64,000 nt of DNA from UBA2166 sp964463965. Lineage in GTDB: Bacteria > Nitrospirota > Nitrospiria > Nitrospirales > UBA2166. Below the pieces are notes generated by a model. It had not been told where the DNA came from. It saw only the letters and a program-made list of their open reading frames with translations, and searched no databases. Within the stretch, counting starts at the first letter, position 1. Each line of letters opens with the position of its first letter. Of the stretch, positions 1 through 7,531 are shown in pieces. The translations under genes and the position numbers were made by a program. The stretch is from NCBI GenBank assembly GCA_964463965.1, contig CAYXED010000006.1, positions 1 through 64,000 of the forward strand, given 5' to 3'.

Positions 1-189
1 AAAAGCGGCAAAGAAAAAGCCAGCCGCGAAGAAAAAAGCAGTAAAGAAAAAAGCAGTAAAGAAAAAAGCGGCAAAGAAAAAGCCAGCCGCGAAGAAAAAA
101 GCAGTAAAGAAAAAAGCAGTAAAGAAAAAAGCGGCAAAGAAAAAGCCAGCCGCGAAGAAAAAAGCAGTAAAGAAAAAAGCAACAAAGAA
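1..189 (+). repeat. 63-bp tandem repeat, three visible copies
   Basis: The unit beginning AAAAGCGGCAAAGAAAAAGC starts at 1, 64 and 127. Copies one and two are identical; copy three differs near its end (GT to AC, changing Val to Thr). The period is divisible by three, so copy-number change keeps the reading frame. The array may continue left of the window. Confidence 0.9.
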
Positions 190-229
190 AAAGACAGCAA
201 AGAAGAAAGCAGCGAAGAAGAGAAAATAA
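2..229 (+). CDS. Lys/Ala-rich histone H1-like protein, C-terminal part
   Basis: The left edge cuts this gene; 75 codons and the TAA stop are visible. The product is almost only Lys, Ala, Val and Pro in KKKAV / KKKAA / KKKPAA units, ending in AAKKRK. Such tails are typical of bacterial histone-H1-like or AlgP-type DNA-binding proteins, in which a basic disordered tail coats or condenses DNA. The coding DNA is a 63-bp (21-residue) tandem repeat, so tail length probably varies between strains. A strong terminator follows 21 bp after the stop. The N-terminal part is outside the window, so whether a folded domain precedes the tail (for example an HU domain) cannot be seen. Frame choice is firm because only this frame gives a uniform basic repeat running to a stop at a terminator. 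Confidence 0.8.
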   Translation, partial: KAAKKKPAAKKKAVKKKAVKKKAAKKKPAAKKKAVKKKAVKKKAAKKKPAAKKKAVKKKATKKKTAKKKAAKKRK

Positions 230-250
230 CCCCCCCCTTCCTGCCTCTTA

Positions 251-290
251 CCGTGCTGGAGGGTATTGTCCCTCCAGCACGGTGTTCTTT
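251..290 (+). terminator. Rho-independent terminator of the histone-like gene
   Basis: A perfect 13-bp inverted repeat, CCGTGCTGGAGGG at 251-263 and its complement at 270-282, encloses the loop TATTGT and is followed by TGTTCTTTTAT. The GC-rich stem and T-rich run on the plus strand fit intrinsic termination just after the stop at 229. On the minus strand it may also stop transcripts leaving the response-regulator gene. Confidence 0.9.
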
Positions 291-445
291 TATCTATTTC
301 ATCGAGATACCGCTGTATGTAATGCCAGATTTTTAAGCTCTTTGGCTACGCGCTTTGCCTTTTGATCTGTGCGAATGGAAAGAGGGTTCGGCGAGGCTTA
401 ACTTAAGCTACTATTAGTGCTTTTTGTTAAAAAGTAATACGTACC

Positions 446-1150
446 CTACATGTCAGTAGTATCGTAGGGTGTCACGTCGAGCTCATCAAGATCAATAAGC
501 CCCTTCCTGAGAGCTAGCATTGCAGCATGAGTACGGTCGTATGCATGAAGCTTGTGAAAGATATTCCTGACGTGATTTTTTACGGTTTTTTCACTGAGAT
601 CTAGTGCATTTGCTATTTCTTTATTGGTTTTGCCTTCGGCAAGTAAGCGAATGACTGAGAGCTCTCGTTCAGTGAGAGCGTGGGCAATGCGAGGGCGTTT
701 GCCTTTTCCTTCAGATAACTGAGAAAACTCTGACAAGATTTTGCTTGCAACCGATGGGTTAATCAAGGACTCTCCTCTATAAATTGATCTTATTGCCTTT
801 GTCAATTCTGAGGAATCTGTGTCTTTAAGAAGGTACCCCGTAGCTCCTGCACGAATCATATCGTAGATATATTGTTCTTCTTCGTACATTGTGAGGGCGA
901 TGATTCCCATGTGTGGATGTTCCCCCTTTATTGCTCGTGTGGCGGTAACACCATCCATTTTTGGCATGCTAATATCAATCAGTATAACATCAGGAAGTAA
1001 TGTTCTAGCTTGTTCTATTGCTTCTTGGCCATCTTTTGCTTCTCCTAATACTTCAACATCATCAACGATATTTAAGATTGCTGAGATGCCTTCTCGCACA
1101 ACTCGATGATCGTCAACAATCAAAACTTTAATTAGATCTTGGTCATCCAT
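446..1150 (-). CDS. NarL/FixJ-family two-component response regulator
   Basis: A 234-residue cytoplasmic DNA-binding regulator. The receiver domain (about 8-122) shows the acidic pair in LIVDDH, phospho-acceptor Asp59 in LIDISMP, and the conserved Lys in GYLLKD. A LuxR-type helix-turn-helix lies near 160-205 (LTERELSVIRLLAEGKTNKEI, SEKTVKNHV). The frame can be extended 41 codons upstream, but the ATG at 1150 is preferred because AAGGAG lies just upstream and the receiver starts at once. This start overlaps the end of the kinase gene by 8 bp, so the two are translationally coupled and almost certainly a cognate pair. Target genes cannot be read from the sequence. The family call is firm. Confidence 0.93.
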   Translation of the reverse strand: MDDQDLIKVLIVDDHRVVREGISAILNIVDDVEVLGEAKDGQEAIEQARTLLPDVILIDISMPKMDGVTATRAIKGEHPHMGIIALTMYEEEQYIYDMIRAGATGYLLKDTDSSELTKAIRSIYRGESLINPSVASKILSEFSQLSEGKGKRPRIAHALTERELSVIRLLAEGKTNKEIANALDLSEKTVKNHVRNIFHKLHAYDRTHAAMLALRKGLIDLDELDVTPYDTTDM

Positions 1151-2294
1151 GGCGTTTTCTCCTTGTTTTTGTTGTCTGTGGTGTGGTGGAGAAAATTGGA
1201 GATGGATCGCGTGTTGAAACCTTTTTTCGTGGACGTTTGATAGGACATTCAACTGTAATTCTTGTGCCTTCACCTGTCTGCGATTCTATATTTGCATCTC
1301 CTCCGATGATACGTGCTCGTTCAATAATAGCTCTTAACCCAAATGAGTCCCAGGTAAACGTATCCTTAAATGCTGTCTCAGCATCAAATCCTACACCGTT
1401 GTCGAGAATAGTGGTTTGAACACGGTCTTTTTCTATATCAATGTTCACCTCAGCTTTAGTTGCTTTTGCATGTTTTCGTATATTGCTTAGCGACTCTTGT
1501 ATAATTCTAAACAAGAAAATTTTGGTTTTGGAGTCCAGAGAGCGTTCTTTCCCTGTAGAGCGAAAGATGGTTCTGATGTGGGTTTGTGCTTCAAATGATT
1601 TTAGGTAAGTTTCCACTGCTGGAATCATGTCGTGCTCACCTGAAAGTAAAGGGCGCAAATTAAAAATCACATAGCGTGCTTCTTCAATACTACTCTTGAG
1701 CTGCGTTTTAATTTCTGTAAGGACTTTAAGGCATTGAGCGCCTTCTTGGCCGGCAATAGTCTGGCATAAATCTAGTTTATAATTTAAACCAACCAAGGTT
1801 TGAATTAGCCCATCGTGGATGTCGCATGCAATACGTGTTCGTTCTTCTGAGACTGCCGAAGCGGCTTCTTGGACATATAGTCGTGCAAGACGCTGATATT
1901 TATTGAGTTGCCTTTCGGTTTCCTGTTTTGCACGAATTCTAGCATCAATAAGTTGCCACATATATTTAGCGTTTGGTCCCCCTATGACAGCCATATTTGG
2001 TTGGTTTACCTTGAGTAATGCTGCCTCAACTGTTGGGTTTCCAGAGACATCAATAACTAGATCAATATTTCGAGAGTTTAGGAGAGTTCTAAAATGTTTT
2101 CGTATTGGAATGCCTAATTTTTTTGCTAAAGGCAATCCAACGGCTTTGGGGCTTATTTCAGCTATCCCAACAATGCGAACTAATGCATCGCCTGAAAACA
2201 TTTCCATCAGTGCTGTGCCTCCCTTGCCGCACCCAATGATGGCTACATTGGTAAGTTGTTCTGTTTTTTTTGATTGAACGCGTGATGTTGCCAT
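1143..2294 (-). CDS. Soluble NarL-type histidine kinase with N-terminal Rossmann-like domain
   Basis: This 383-residue protein has no membrane segment. Residues 15-110 look like an NAD(P)-binding or homoserine-dehydrogenase-like Rossmann fold: VAIIGCGKGGTALM with a GxGxxG-type loop, an acidic strand end at GIAEIS, then DLVIDVSGNP and AVIGGPNA. A helix near 115-150 joins it to a HisKA_3 dimerisation domain with phospho-His160 (ERTRIACDIHDGL). The HATPase domain follows: N-box around Asn271, DNGVGFD at 298-304, SFGLRAI at 318-323. The C-terminus is basic. The gene is coupled to the response regulator. I infer that the Rossmann part senses a dinucleotide or small metabolite in the cytoplasm; it may instead be a purely structural dimerisation module. 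The kinase assignment is certain, the ligand unknown. Confidence 0.88.
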   Translation of the reverse strand: MATSRVQSKKTEQLTNVAIIGCGKGGTALMEMFSGDALVRIVGIAEISPKAVGLPLAKKLGIPIRKHFRTLLNSRNIDLVIDVSGNPTVEAALLKVNQPNMAVIGGPNAKYMWQLIDARIRAKQETERQLNKYQRLARLYVQEAASAVSEERTRIACDIHDGLIQTLVGLNYKLDLCQTIAGQEGAQCLKVLTEIKTQLKSSIEEARYVIFNLRPLLSGEHDMIPAVETYLKSFEAQTHIRTIFRSTGKERSLDSKTKIFLFRIIQESLSNIRKHAKATKAEVNIDIEKDRVQTTILDNGVGFDAETAFKDTFTWDSFGLRAIIERARIIGGDANIESQTGEGTRITVECPIKRPRKKVSTRDPSPIFSTTPQTTKTRRKRHG

Positions 2295-2327
2295 AGAGGT
2301 AGCGTTCGATAGACGCGGGGTATTATC

Positions 2328-2789
2328 TCAGCGCCTTTGTTGATCGTCGAGAGTTTTTACTGTTTCAGAGAATTCTTTGATATCCTTAAATTCTCTATAA
2401 ACTGAAGCAAACCTTACGTAAGCAACAGGGTCGAGACGATCCAGTTCAACCATAATCAGCTCCCCAATTGTTCGACTTGGGACTTCAGCTTCCCCTTGTT
2501 CTTGGAGCTTCTTCTCAATTCGATCTGAAACATTCTCAATTGTAGCATGACTTACGGATCTTTTTTCACATGCTCTGCGTAAGCCAGAAAGGATTTTTCC
2601 ACGATCATATGCTTCACGGCGGCCATCTTTTTTTATGACCATCGGAAGGACATCATGAAAACGCTCGTAGGTAGTGACCCTACGTTTACAGTTGAGGCAC
2701 TCACGACGGCGGCGGATAACCTCACCTTCTTTAGCAAGGCGAGAATCAACAACACGATCTTCAAGGTGATGGCAAAATGGGCATCTCAC
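2328..2789 (-). CDS. nrdR: Transcriptional repressor NrdR
   Basis: A 153-residue regulator of ribonucleotide reductase genes. The N-terminal zinc ribbon has Cys3, Cys6, Cys31 and Cys34 (MRCPFC and CLNC) and the basic RRRREC segment. An ATP-cone domain follows (around VIKKDGRREAYDRGKI) that senses ATP/dATP. Length and domain order are those of the family. The start is GTG, placed directly after the glyA stop codon (TGA then GTG), so translation is probably coupled to glyA. No NrdR boxes or nrd genes are in the window. The glyA-nrdR pairing is common in bacteria. Confidence 0.95.
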   Translation of the reverse strand: MRCPFCHHLEDRVVDSRLAKEGEVIRRRRECLNCKRRVTTYERFHDVLPMVIKKDGRREAYDRGKILSGLRRACEKRSVSHATIENVSDRIEKKLQEQGEAEVPSRTIGELIMVELDRLDPVAYVRFASVYREFKDIKEFSETVKTLDDQQRR

Positions 2790-4046
2790 TCAACGCACCT
2801 CTTGTTTTTGTTTGGAGTTAGATGAAAACCGAGCACACAATGATTCTACTTCTGATTTTACAGATTCTTGTGTGCTGCTGTCATTTGGATTTTGAATTAC
2901 TTGATCAATCAGGTTTGCAATAAGCTTCATTTCTATCGGTCCCATGCCCCGAGAAGATACGATAGGCGTTCCAAGACGTATTCCACTTGCTATGGCTGGA
3001 GGCTGTGGATCGAAAGGTATAGTATTTTTGTTGACAGTAATTCCTGATGCATCTAGCGAAAACTCAGCTTCCTTCCCAGTAACTCCCTTGGTAGTGAGGT
3101 CAACCAGAAAGAGGTGAGTATCTGTATCTCCAGAAACGATTTTGTACCCTTTTGCTTTTAATTCCCCTGCTAAGGTGGAGGAATTTTTTAAGACCAATTG
3201 TTGATAGGCGCAAAAATCAGATGATTGTGCTTCCTTCAGAGCAACTGCTTTTGCAGCAATTACGTGCATAAGAGGCCCACCCTGTAACCCCGGAAATACG
3301 GCCTTGTCTATGGTTTTTGCAAACTCTTTGCGGCACATGATCATTCCTCCACGAGGTCCACGGAGAGTTTTGTGTGTGGTGGTAGTAACAAAATCAGCGT
3401 GCGGTATTGGGGTAGGGTGTAGACCTACTGCAATTAGTCCTGCAATATGTGCGATGTCAGCAAGAAGATAGGCATCAACTGATTTAGCAATTGAATGAAA
3501 TCGCTCAAAGTTTAGTGTTCGCGCATATGCGCTGGCTCCAACAACGAGCATTTTGGGCTTGCAGTCTTTAGCTATTTTTTCCACTGCATCGTAGTCAATT
3601 AGTTGCGTAGTGCGATCAACCCCATATGCAAAAGATTTAAATAAAATTCCCGAAAAGTTTACAGGATGTCCATGTGTCAAGTGGCCGCCATTGGGAAGAT
3701 CCATGCCTAAAATAGCATCACCTGGTTTCAGTACAGACATGTACACTGCCATGTTTGCAGAAGATCCTGAATGAGGTTGCACATTTACATGGTCAGCGCC
3801 AAAAATTTTTTTCGCACGTGCAATCGCCAACTGTTCAACCGTGTCTACGTGCTCACATCCTCCATAATAACGACGTCCGGGATAACCTTCTGCATACTTG
3901 TTGGTCATTAGAGAACCTTGGGCTTCCATTACGGCTGTGCTCGCAATGTTTTCTGACGCAATTAGAATAAGACGATTCTGTTGACGATCAACTTCTTGGG
4001 CGATTGCCTGGTAGACATCGCTATCAACATTGGCCAGGGAAGTCAT
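2790..4046 (-). CDS. glyA: Serine hydroxymethyltransferase
   Basis: A PLP-dependent enzyme converting serine and tetrahydrofolate to glycine and 5,10-methylene-THF in the cytoplasm. At 418 residues it has normal family length. Visible features are LIASENIAS near the N-terminus, the cofactor region LLADIAHIAGL, and the PLP Lys in TTTTHKTLRGPRGG at about 226. The ATG at 4046 is chosen because alignment-like N-termini begin MxSL; a GTG one codon upstream (4049) is nearer an AGAGGA ribosome site and is also possible. It sits between rplI and nrdR in one minus-strand run. It supplies the C1 units used by folD and metF elsewhere in the window. Confidence 0.97.
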   Translation of the reverse strand: MTSLANVDSDVYQAIAQEVDRQQNRLILIASENIASTAVMEAQGSLMTNKYAEGYPGRRYYGGCEHVDTVEQLAIARAKKIFGADHVNVQPHSGSSANMAVYMSVLKPGDAILGMDLPNGGHLTHGHPVNFSGILFKSFAYGVDRTTQLIDYDAVEKIAKDCKPKMLVVGASAYARTLNFERFHSIAKSVDAYLLADIAHIAGLIAVGLHPTPIPHADFVTTTTHKTLRGPRGGMIMCRKEFAKTIDKAVFPGLQGGPLMHVIAAKAVALKEAQSSDFCAYQQLVLKNSSTLAGELKAKGYKIVSGDTDTHLFLVDLTTKGVTGKEAEFSLDASGITVNKNTIPFDPQPPAIASGIRLGTPIVSSRGMGPIEMKLIANLIDQVIQNPNDSSTQESVKSEVESLCARFSSNSKQKQEVR

Positions 4047-4053
4047 CACAAGC

Positions 4054-4509
4054 TTATTCCTCTGTTGCTTCTGAGACGATGCTAACTGTCAAGGAGGCTG
4101 TAACTTCATTCTGGAGTTTTAGTGGGATGTCAAAATTTCCAAGTTCCTTGAGAGGATGTTCGAGAGAAATTTTTCTTCTATCTAGCTTAATGCCTTGTCC
4201 TGCAAGGGCTTCTGCAATATCCTTCGCAGACACCGATCCAAAGAGTTTTCCATCTGGACCTGCAGAAACTGTAATAGTGATTGAGGTTTCACCTAGTGTT
4301 TTGGCAAACGCCTCAGTTTCAGTTTTTGCTTTTCTTGCTTTATCCGCAATTGTACGTTTTGTATGTTCGAGTTGTTTGACATTGCGAGTTGTAGCTTCGA
4401 CTGCTTTTCCTCGTGGCAATAGGAAATTTCTTGCAAAGCCTTTGGAAACATCAATCATGTCTCCTATGTTCCCAACATTTTCAATTTCTTCTTGAAGAAT
4501 TACTTTCAT
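4054..4509 (-). CDS. rplI: 50S ribosomal protein L9
   Basis: A 151-residue ribosomal protein that binds 23S rRNA at the L1-stalk base. The N-terminal domain reads MKVILQEEIENVGNIGDMIDVSKGFARNF with the diagnostic NFLLPRGKA segment. A charged connecting helix and a C-terminal globular domain follow. A good ribosome site (AGGAGAAGG) precedes the ATG. It is followed within 10 bp by glyA and preceded by phoU at a 15-bp gap. It lacks the usual rpsF-rpsR neighbours. Confidence 0.97.
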   Translation of the reverse strand: MKVILQEEIENVGNIGDMIDVSKGFARNFLLPRGKAVEATTRNVKQLEHTKRTIADKARKAKTETEAFAKTLGETSITITVSAGPDGKLFGSVSAKDIAEALAGQGIKLDRRKISLEHPLKELGNFDIPLKLQNEVTASLTVSIVSEATEE

Positions 4510-4524
4510 TGACCTTCTCCTGTA

Positions 4525-5175
4525 TTACGTTGTATGTCTAATAATTGTACCTTCTACAAGGTAAACAACAAGCTCTGCGATATTTGTTGCATGGTCAGCG
4601 ATTCGTTCAAAGTATTTGGCCACAAACATGATACGAATCCCTCGAGTAATGCTTTGGGGCTCTTCTAGCATAAATGAGAGTAACTCTCTGAAAACTTGTT
4701 CTATCAGCTGGTCAACAAAATCATCATCGTCACGTACCTGTCTCGCTAATTTAACATCTTCGGAAATAAATGCTTGAAGGGCATTTTTTACCATACGATT
4801 TGATGACTCTGCCATACGCGTTATATCAATGTAGGGTTTGAGTTGAGGCTCATCAGCCAGTTCTATCACGCGCTCACATACATTTTCTGCAAGATCACTA
4901 ATACGCTCAAGCTCTGTCGTAATTTTCATTGCCGTTGTAATTGACCTGAGATCCCGTGCAGTTGGGGTGTGTAGGGCGAGGATTCGAAGAGCTTCCTCAT
5001 CTAGCTCGAGGTCCATGGCGTTGACTTTGGCATCGTTCTGAATGACGGCATGGGCAAGGTTTTTATCAGACTCCATGAGTGCTTGGTGAGCATTGACAAT
5101 TTGCTTTTCGACAAGTGCTCCCATAGCAAGGAGGTTGTTTTTCAACTGTTGAGCATCAATATCAAATGGACGCAC
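4525..5175 (-). CDS. phoU: Phosphate transport system regulator PhoU
   Basis: A 216-residue all-helical protein made of two PhoU repeats. Each carries the metal-binding acidic motif: ELERISDLAENV near 87-98 and KYFERIADHATNI near 190-202. PhoU normally dampens PhoR signalling and Pst transport when phosphate is ample. Here it is separate from pst and pho genes, which is not unusual in some phyla. The start is a GTG at 5175; no ATG lies upstream in frame and the N-terminal helix is needed for the fold. Transcription probably runs on into rplI 15 bp downstream. Confidence 0.93.
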   Translation of the reverse strand: MRPFDIDAQQLKNNLLAMGALVEKQIVNAHQALMESDKNLAHAVIQNDAKVNAMDLELDEEALRILALHTPTARDLRSITTAMKITTELERISDLAENVCERVIELADEPQLKPYIDITRMAESSNRMVKNALQAFISEDVKLARQVRDDDDFVDQLIEQVFRELLSFMLEEPQSITRGIRIMFVAKYFERIADHATNIAELVVYLVEGTIIRHTT

Positions 5176-5243
5176 AGGATTCCCACACTATATTCTTGTT
5201 TAATGGTTCTTGGTATAGAGCATGCTTAATGCTATTTTTTTGT

Positions 5244-5888
5244 CTATTCTCCAACATTTCTCCGTACGTTGTGCCGTAGGAGTTGTAAAAACTCTTCTCT
5301 GGTTTTTTGTTGATTTCGAAATGCGCCAAGCATTGAACTTGTTGTTGTATATGCGTTTTGTTTCTGTATTCCCCTCATCATCATGCAAAGATGAAAGCCT
5401 TCAACAACAACCGCAACTCCTTGTGGCTGGAGGCGTGCTTCCAAAGCCTCGGCAATTTGGACGGTGAGTCTCTCTTGAACCTGTAAACGGCGACTAAAAA
5501 CCTCAACAAGACGTGGAATTTTACTCAATCCAATAATTTTTCCGGCTGGAATATATGCGATGTGGCATTTCCCAAAGAACGGTAGAAGATGATGCTCACA
5601 CATGCTATAGAAGTCAATATCTTTTACAATCACCATTTCATCGTAATCGATACTAAATAAGGCCCCATTTAAAACTTCATCTACATCTTCGTGGTAACCT
5701 TTGGTCATGAATTGGAACGCTTTTTCAACTCTTGCTGGGGTTTTTTCTAACCCTTCTCGTGTAGGGTTTTCCCCTATTGAGATAAGCAATTGCTCAATCA
5801 GTGTTTTAATGTCTGGGATTGTTTGAGTTAGAGAATCCATTTTTTGCTCAAGATGTTTGAGGTGCTGATGAGGTTCAGGTATCTCCAT
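5244..5888 (-). CDS. folE: GTP cyclohydrolase I (FolE type)
   Basis: Converts GTP to 7,8-dihydroneopterin triphosphate, the entry to folate, pterin and queuosine biosynthesis. Catalytic and zinc residues are visible: SMCEHHLLPFFGKCHIAYIP, then GFHLCMMMRG with the second Cys ligand, and TTTSSMLGAF. It is about 214 residues from the ATG at 5888, and the frame opens 13 codons further up. The 5888 start overlaps the pterin synthase gene by 14 bp. The neighbour indicates a shared pathway: dihydroneopterin triphosphate is the substrate of the upstream protein. Confidence 0.95.
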   Translation of the reverse strand: MEIPEPHQHLKHLEQKMDSLTQTIPDIKTLIEQLLISIGENPTREGLEKTPARVEKAFQFMTKGYHEDVDEVLNGALFSIDYDEMVIVKDIDFYSMCEHHLLPFFGKCHIAYIPAGKIIGLSKIPRLVEVFSRRLQVQERLTVQIAEALEARLQPQGVAVVVEGFHLCMMMRGIQKQNAYTTTSSMLGAFRNQQKTREEFLQLLRHNVRRNVGE

Positions 5889-6708
5889 AGTATTCAAAAT
5901 AGTTGTCTCTCGTTTCAATAATGGCAACTTTATAGAGTGTTTTGGTGGGAATTTTTTTAATCAGTAGTTCCCATACTAGCACTACTAGGTTTTCACCAGT
6001 TGTTGTAATGTTACGGAATGCAGGATCGTAGTTTATATGCTGGTGGTCAAATCGCTTTACTACTGTGTCATTTACAACTTCGTCAAGGAGTTGGAGATCG
6101 TAAATAGTGCCGGTATCTTGGCGAGGTTCTCCTTGAAGAGTTACTTCGAGGGTATAGTTGTGTCCGTGCCCATTGGGGTTGTTGCACTTCCCAAAGATCG
6201 TCTTATTTTCCTCTGGCGAAAGCTTATCCGTATGAAGGCGATGTGCAGCTGAGAATCGGTAGCGACGTGTAAGGCAGACGGGCTTCATGTTCGCTTCTGT
6301 GGTGTAATGATAGTCAACATAGAGATCATCGTCCTCAAAAAGTCTAACTCGCTTGAGGTTCGCTCCTTGAAGATGTTCTGCAATTTTTTCGCCTAGAACC
6401 AGTGCAAGGTTTTCTGGTGTTGCTATTGTTTTTGTAAAGTACCCGGTGTCCTTATCGAGGTCTCTGTGGTCAAACTCAGCTAGAACAACCTCTAGGGTGC
6501 TCTTCAGATCGTACAGGTTGATTACCATTCCGGTCAACAGATTGACGGAACCTCCAACACTGACCTCCAAAAGATAGTTGTGACCATGGCCGTGAAAATT
6601 GTTTGCACGACCGAACACAGCCTGATTTTTCCCCTCAGACCAAGTAGGTTGGTGGTAACGGTGAGACGCACAAAACTCTATGCGTTTTGTCAGCAAAACA
6701 TCGTTCAT
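5875..6708 (-). CDS. Tandem-domain 6-pyruvoyl-tetrahydropterin synthase / QueD-like protein
   Basis: 277 residues containing two complete PTPS/QueD domains, about 5-135 and 140-277. Each has the zinc ligands (ASHRYH / AAHRLH and the GHGHNY motif), the FDH segment and a T-x-EN loop (TPENLA, TTGENL). The second domain keeps the nucleophile position as Cys (GKCNNPNGHGHNY); in the first it is Ala (GRANNFHGHGHNY). So domain one keeps metal binding but probably has altered or no catalysis. The ATG at 6708 is used; a GTG lies one codon upstream. Coupled to folE, it acts on dihydroneopterin triphosphate towards either queuosine precursor or a folate/biopterin branch. Which product cannot be decided from sequence. 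Confidence 0.9.
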   Translation of the reverse strand: MNDVLLTKRIEFCASHRYHQPTWSEGKNQAVFGRANNFHGHGHNYLLEVSVGGSVNLLTGMVINLYDLKSTLEVVLAEFDHRDLDKDTGYFTKTIATPENLALVLGEKIAEHLQGANLKRVRLFEDDDLYVDYHYTTEANMKPVCLTRRYRFSAAHRLHTDKLSPEENKTIFGKCNNPNGHGHNYTLEVTLQGEPRQDTGTIYDLQLLDEVVNDTVVKRFDHQHINYDPAFRNITTTGENLVVLVWELLIKKIPTKTLYKVAIIETRDNYFEYYGDT

Positions 6709-6731
6709 CACTAAGACACAAGAAATCCGAA

Positions 6732-6754
6732 ACCCCTTATCTAGATCTTGGGGT
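6732..6754 (-). terminator. Possible weak terminator after the PerR/rubrerythrin operon
   Basis: ACCCC and GGGGT pair across a 13-base loop and are followed on the minus strand by TTTCGGATTTCTT. It lies between the A-type carrier gene and the pterin genes. The stem is only five pairs, so read-through is likely. Confidence 0.35.
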
Positions 6755-6795
6755 GTTGGCCGTTACGGAAAATTTTGTATTTGGCGTGTGTAGGG

Positions 6796-7116
6796 TCAGA
6801 CGCTGAATGAGGATCCGCATCCACAGGTGGTTTTTGCCTGGGGATTTTTTATTGAAAACCCTGATCCTTGAAGGCTATCAACGTAGTCAATTTCACACCC
6901 TGAAAGCAATGGAGCACTTTGTGGGTCCACAATTACTTTGACCCCGGCCTTCTCTACAATATTGTCCTCATCAGTCGTTTCTGATTCAAATGACATCCCG
7001 TAGGAGAATCCGCTGCATCCTCCTCCCTTTACGTATACACGAAGGCCAACCATATCCTCTTCTTCGCTCATTAATTCTTTAATCTTGCCTTCAGCTTTTT
7101 CAGTCACTGTTACCAT
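6796..7116 (-). CDS. A-type iron-sulfur cluster carrier (ErpA/IscA/HesB family)
   Basis: A 106-residue carrier passing Fe-S clusters to apo-proteins. The three ligand cysteines are in GGGCSGFSYG and the C-terminal TTCGCGSSFSV. AAGGAGG is well spaced before the ATG at 7116. It is the last gene of a run encoding a ferredoxin, a NuoF-like flavoprotein and an Fe-S oxidoreductase, so it may help load those clusters. Whether it is ErpA or IscA cannot be decided without a tree; no isc or suf genes are nearby. Confidence 0.92.
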   Translation of the reverse strand: MVTVTEKAEGKIKELMSEEEDMVGLRVYVKGGGCSGFSYGMSFESETTDEDNIVEKAGVKVIVDPQSAPLLSGCEIDYVDSLQGSGFSIKNPQAKTTCGCGSSFSV

Positions 7117-7186
7117 AGAGTACTCCTCCTTACGAAGATACTGGTTTTCAGGTGCTATGTGTGTCAGGGCCGATCACTATACCACA

Positions 7187-7531
7187 TTATGGGGCATTAT
7201 GTGAGTTTTTCTCATATGGAGATTCCGTAATATGGACTTCTGTGAGGCCTGGAACTCGTACCTTTACATCCCCAAGAAGCCTTGCTTGGCATCCGAGTCT
7301 CCAGGGCTCACCAATTTCCTCCCTGTCTAGAAGGTCTTGCTCATCAAAGTCAATTTCATCTAGGTTTTCTGCCCCCTCTACGATTTCGACTCGGCATGTA
7401 ACGCATGTGGCATTTCCTCCACATTCATGATTTAGGGGAAATCCAAGAGCCTGAGCAGCCTCCAAGATTGTAAGATTAGTGTCGACATCTCCAGTAACAC
7501 CTTCTTGGTGAACAAACTCAATTCGTGGCAT
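7187..7531 (-). CDS. Plant-type [2Fe-2S] ferredoxin
   Basis: 114 residues. Ligands Cys37, Cys43, Cys46 and Cys81 occur in HECGGNATCVTCRVE and WRLGCQARL, the spacing of adrenodoxin/plant-type ferredoxins. An acidic helix (DEIDFDEQDLLDREE) offers a partner-docking face. It overlaps the NuoF-like gene by 14 bp, so the two are translationally coupled and probably exchange electrons directly, taking the place of the NuoE subunit that is absent here. Confidence 0.93.
   Translation of the reverse strand: MPRIEFVHQEGVTGDVDTNLTILEAAQALGFPLNHECGGNATCVTCRVEIVEGAENLDEIDFDEQDLLDREEIGEPWRLGCQARLLGDVKVRVPGLTEVHITESPYEKNSHNAP

Noticed and set aside
299..380. Minus-strand short open stretch reading SIRTDQKAKRVAKELKNLAL, resembling the start of a ribbon-helix-helix antitoxin
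   Set aside because: Only about 25 codons, preceded by a stop, with no start codon, ribosome site or toxin partner. Probably chance or an unrecognisable remnant.
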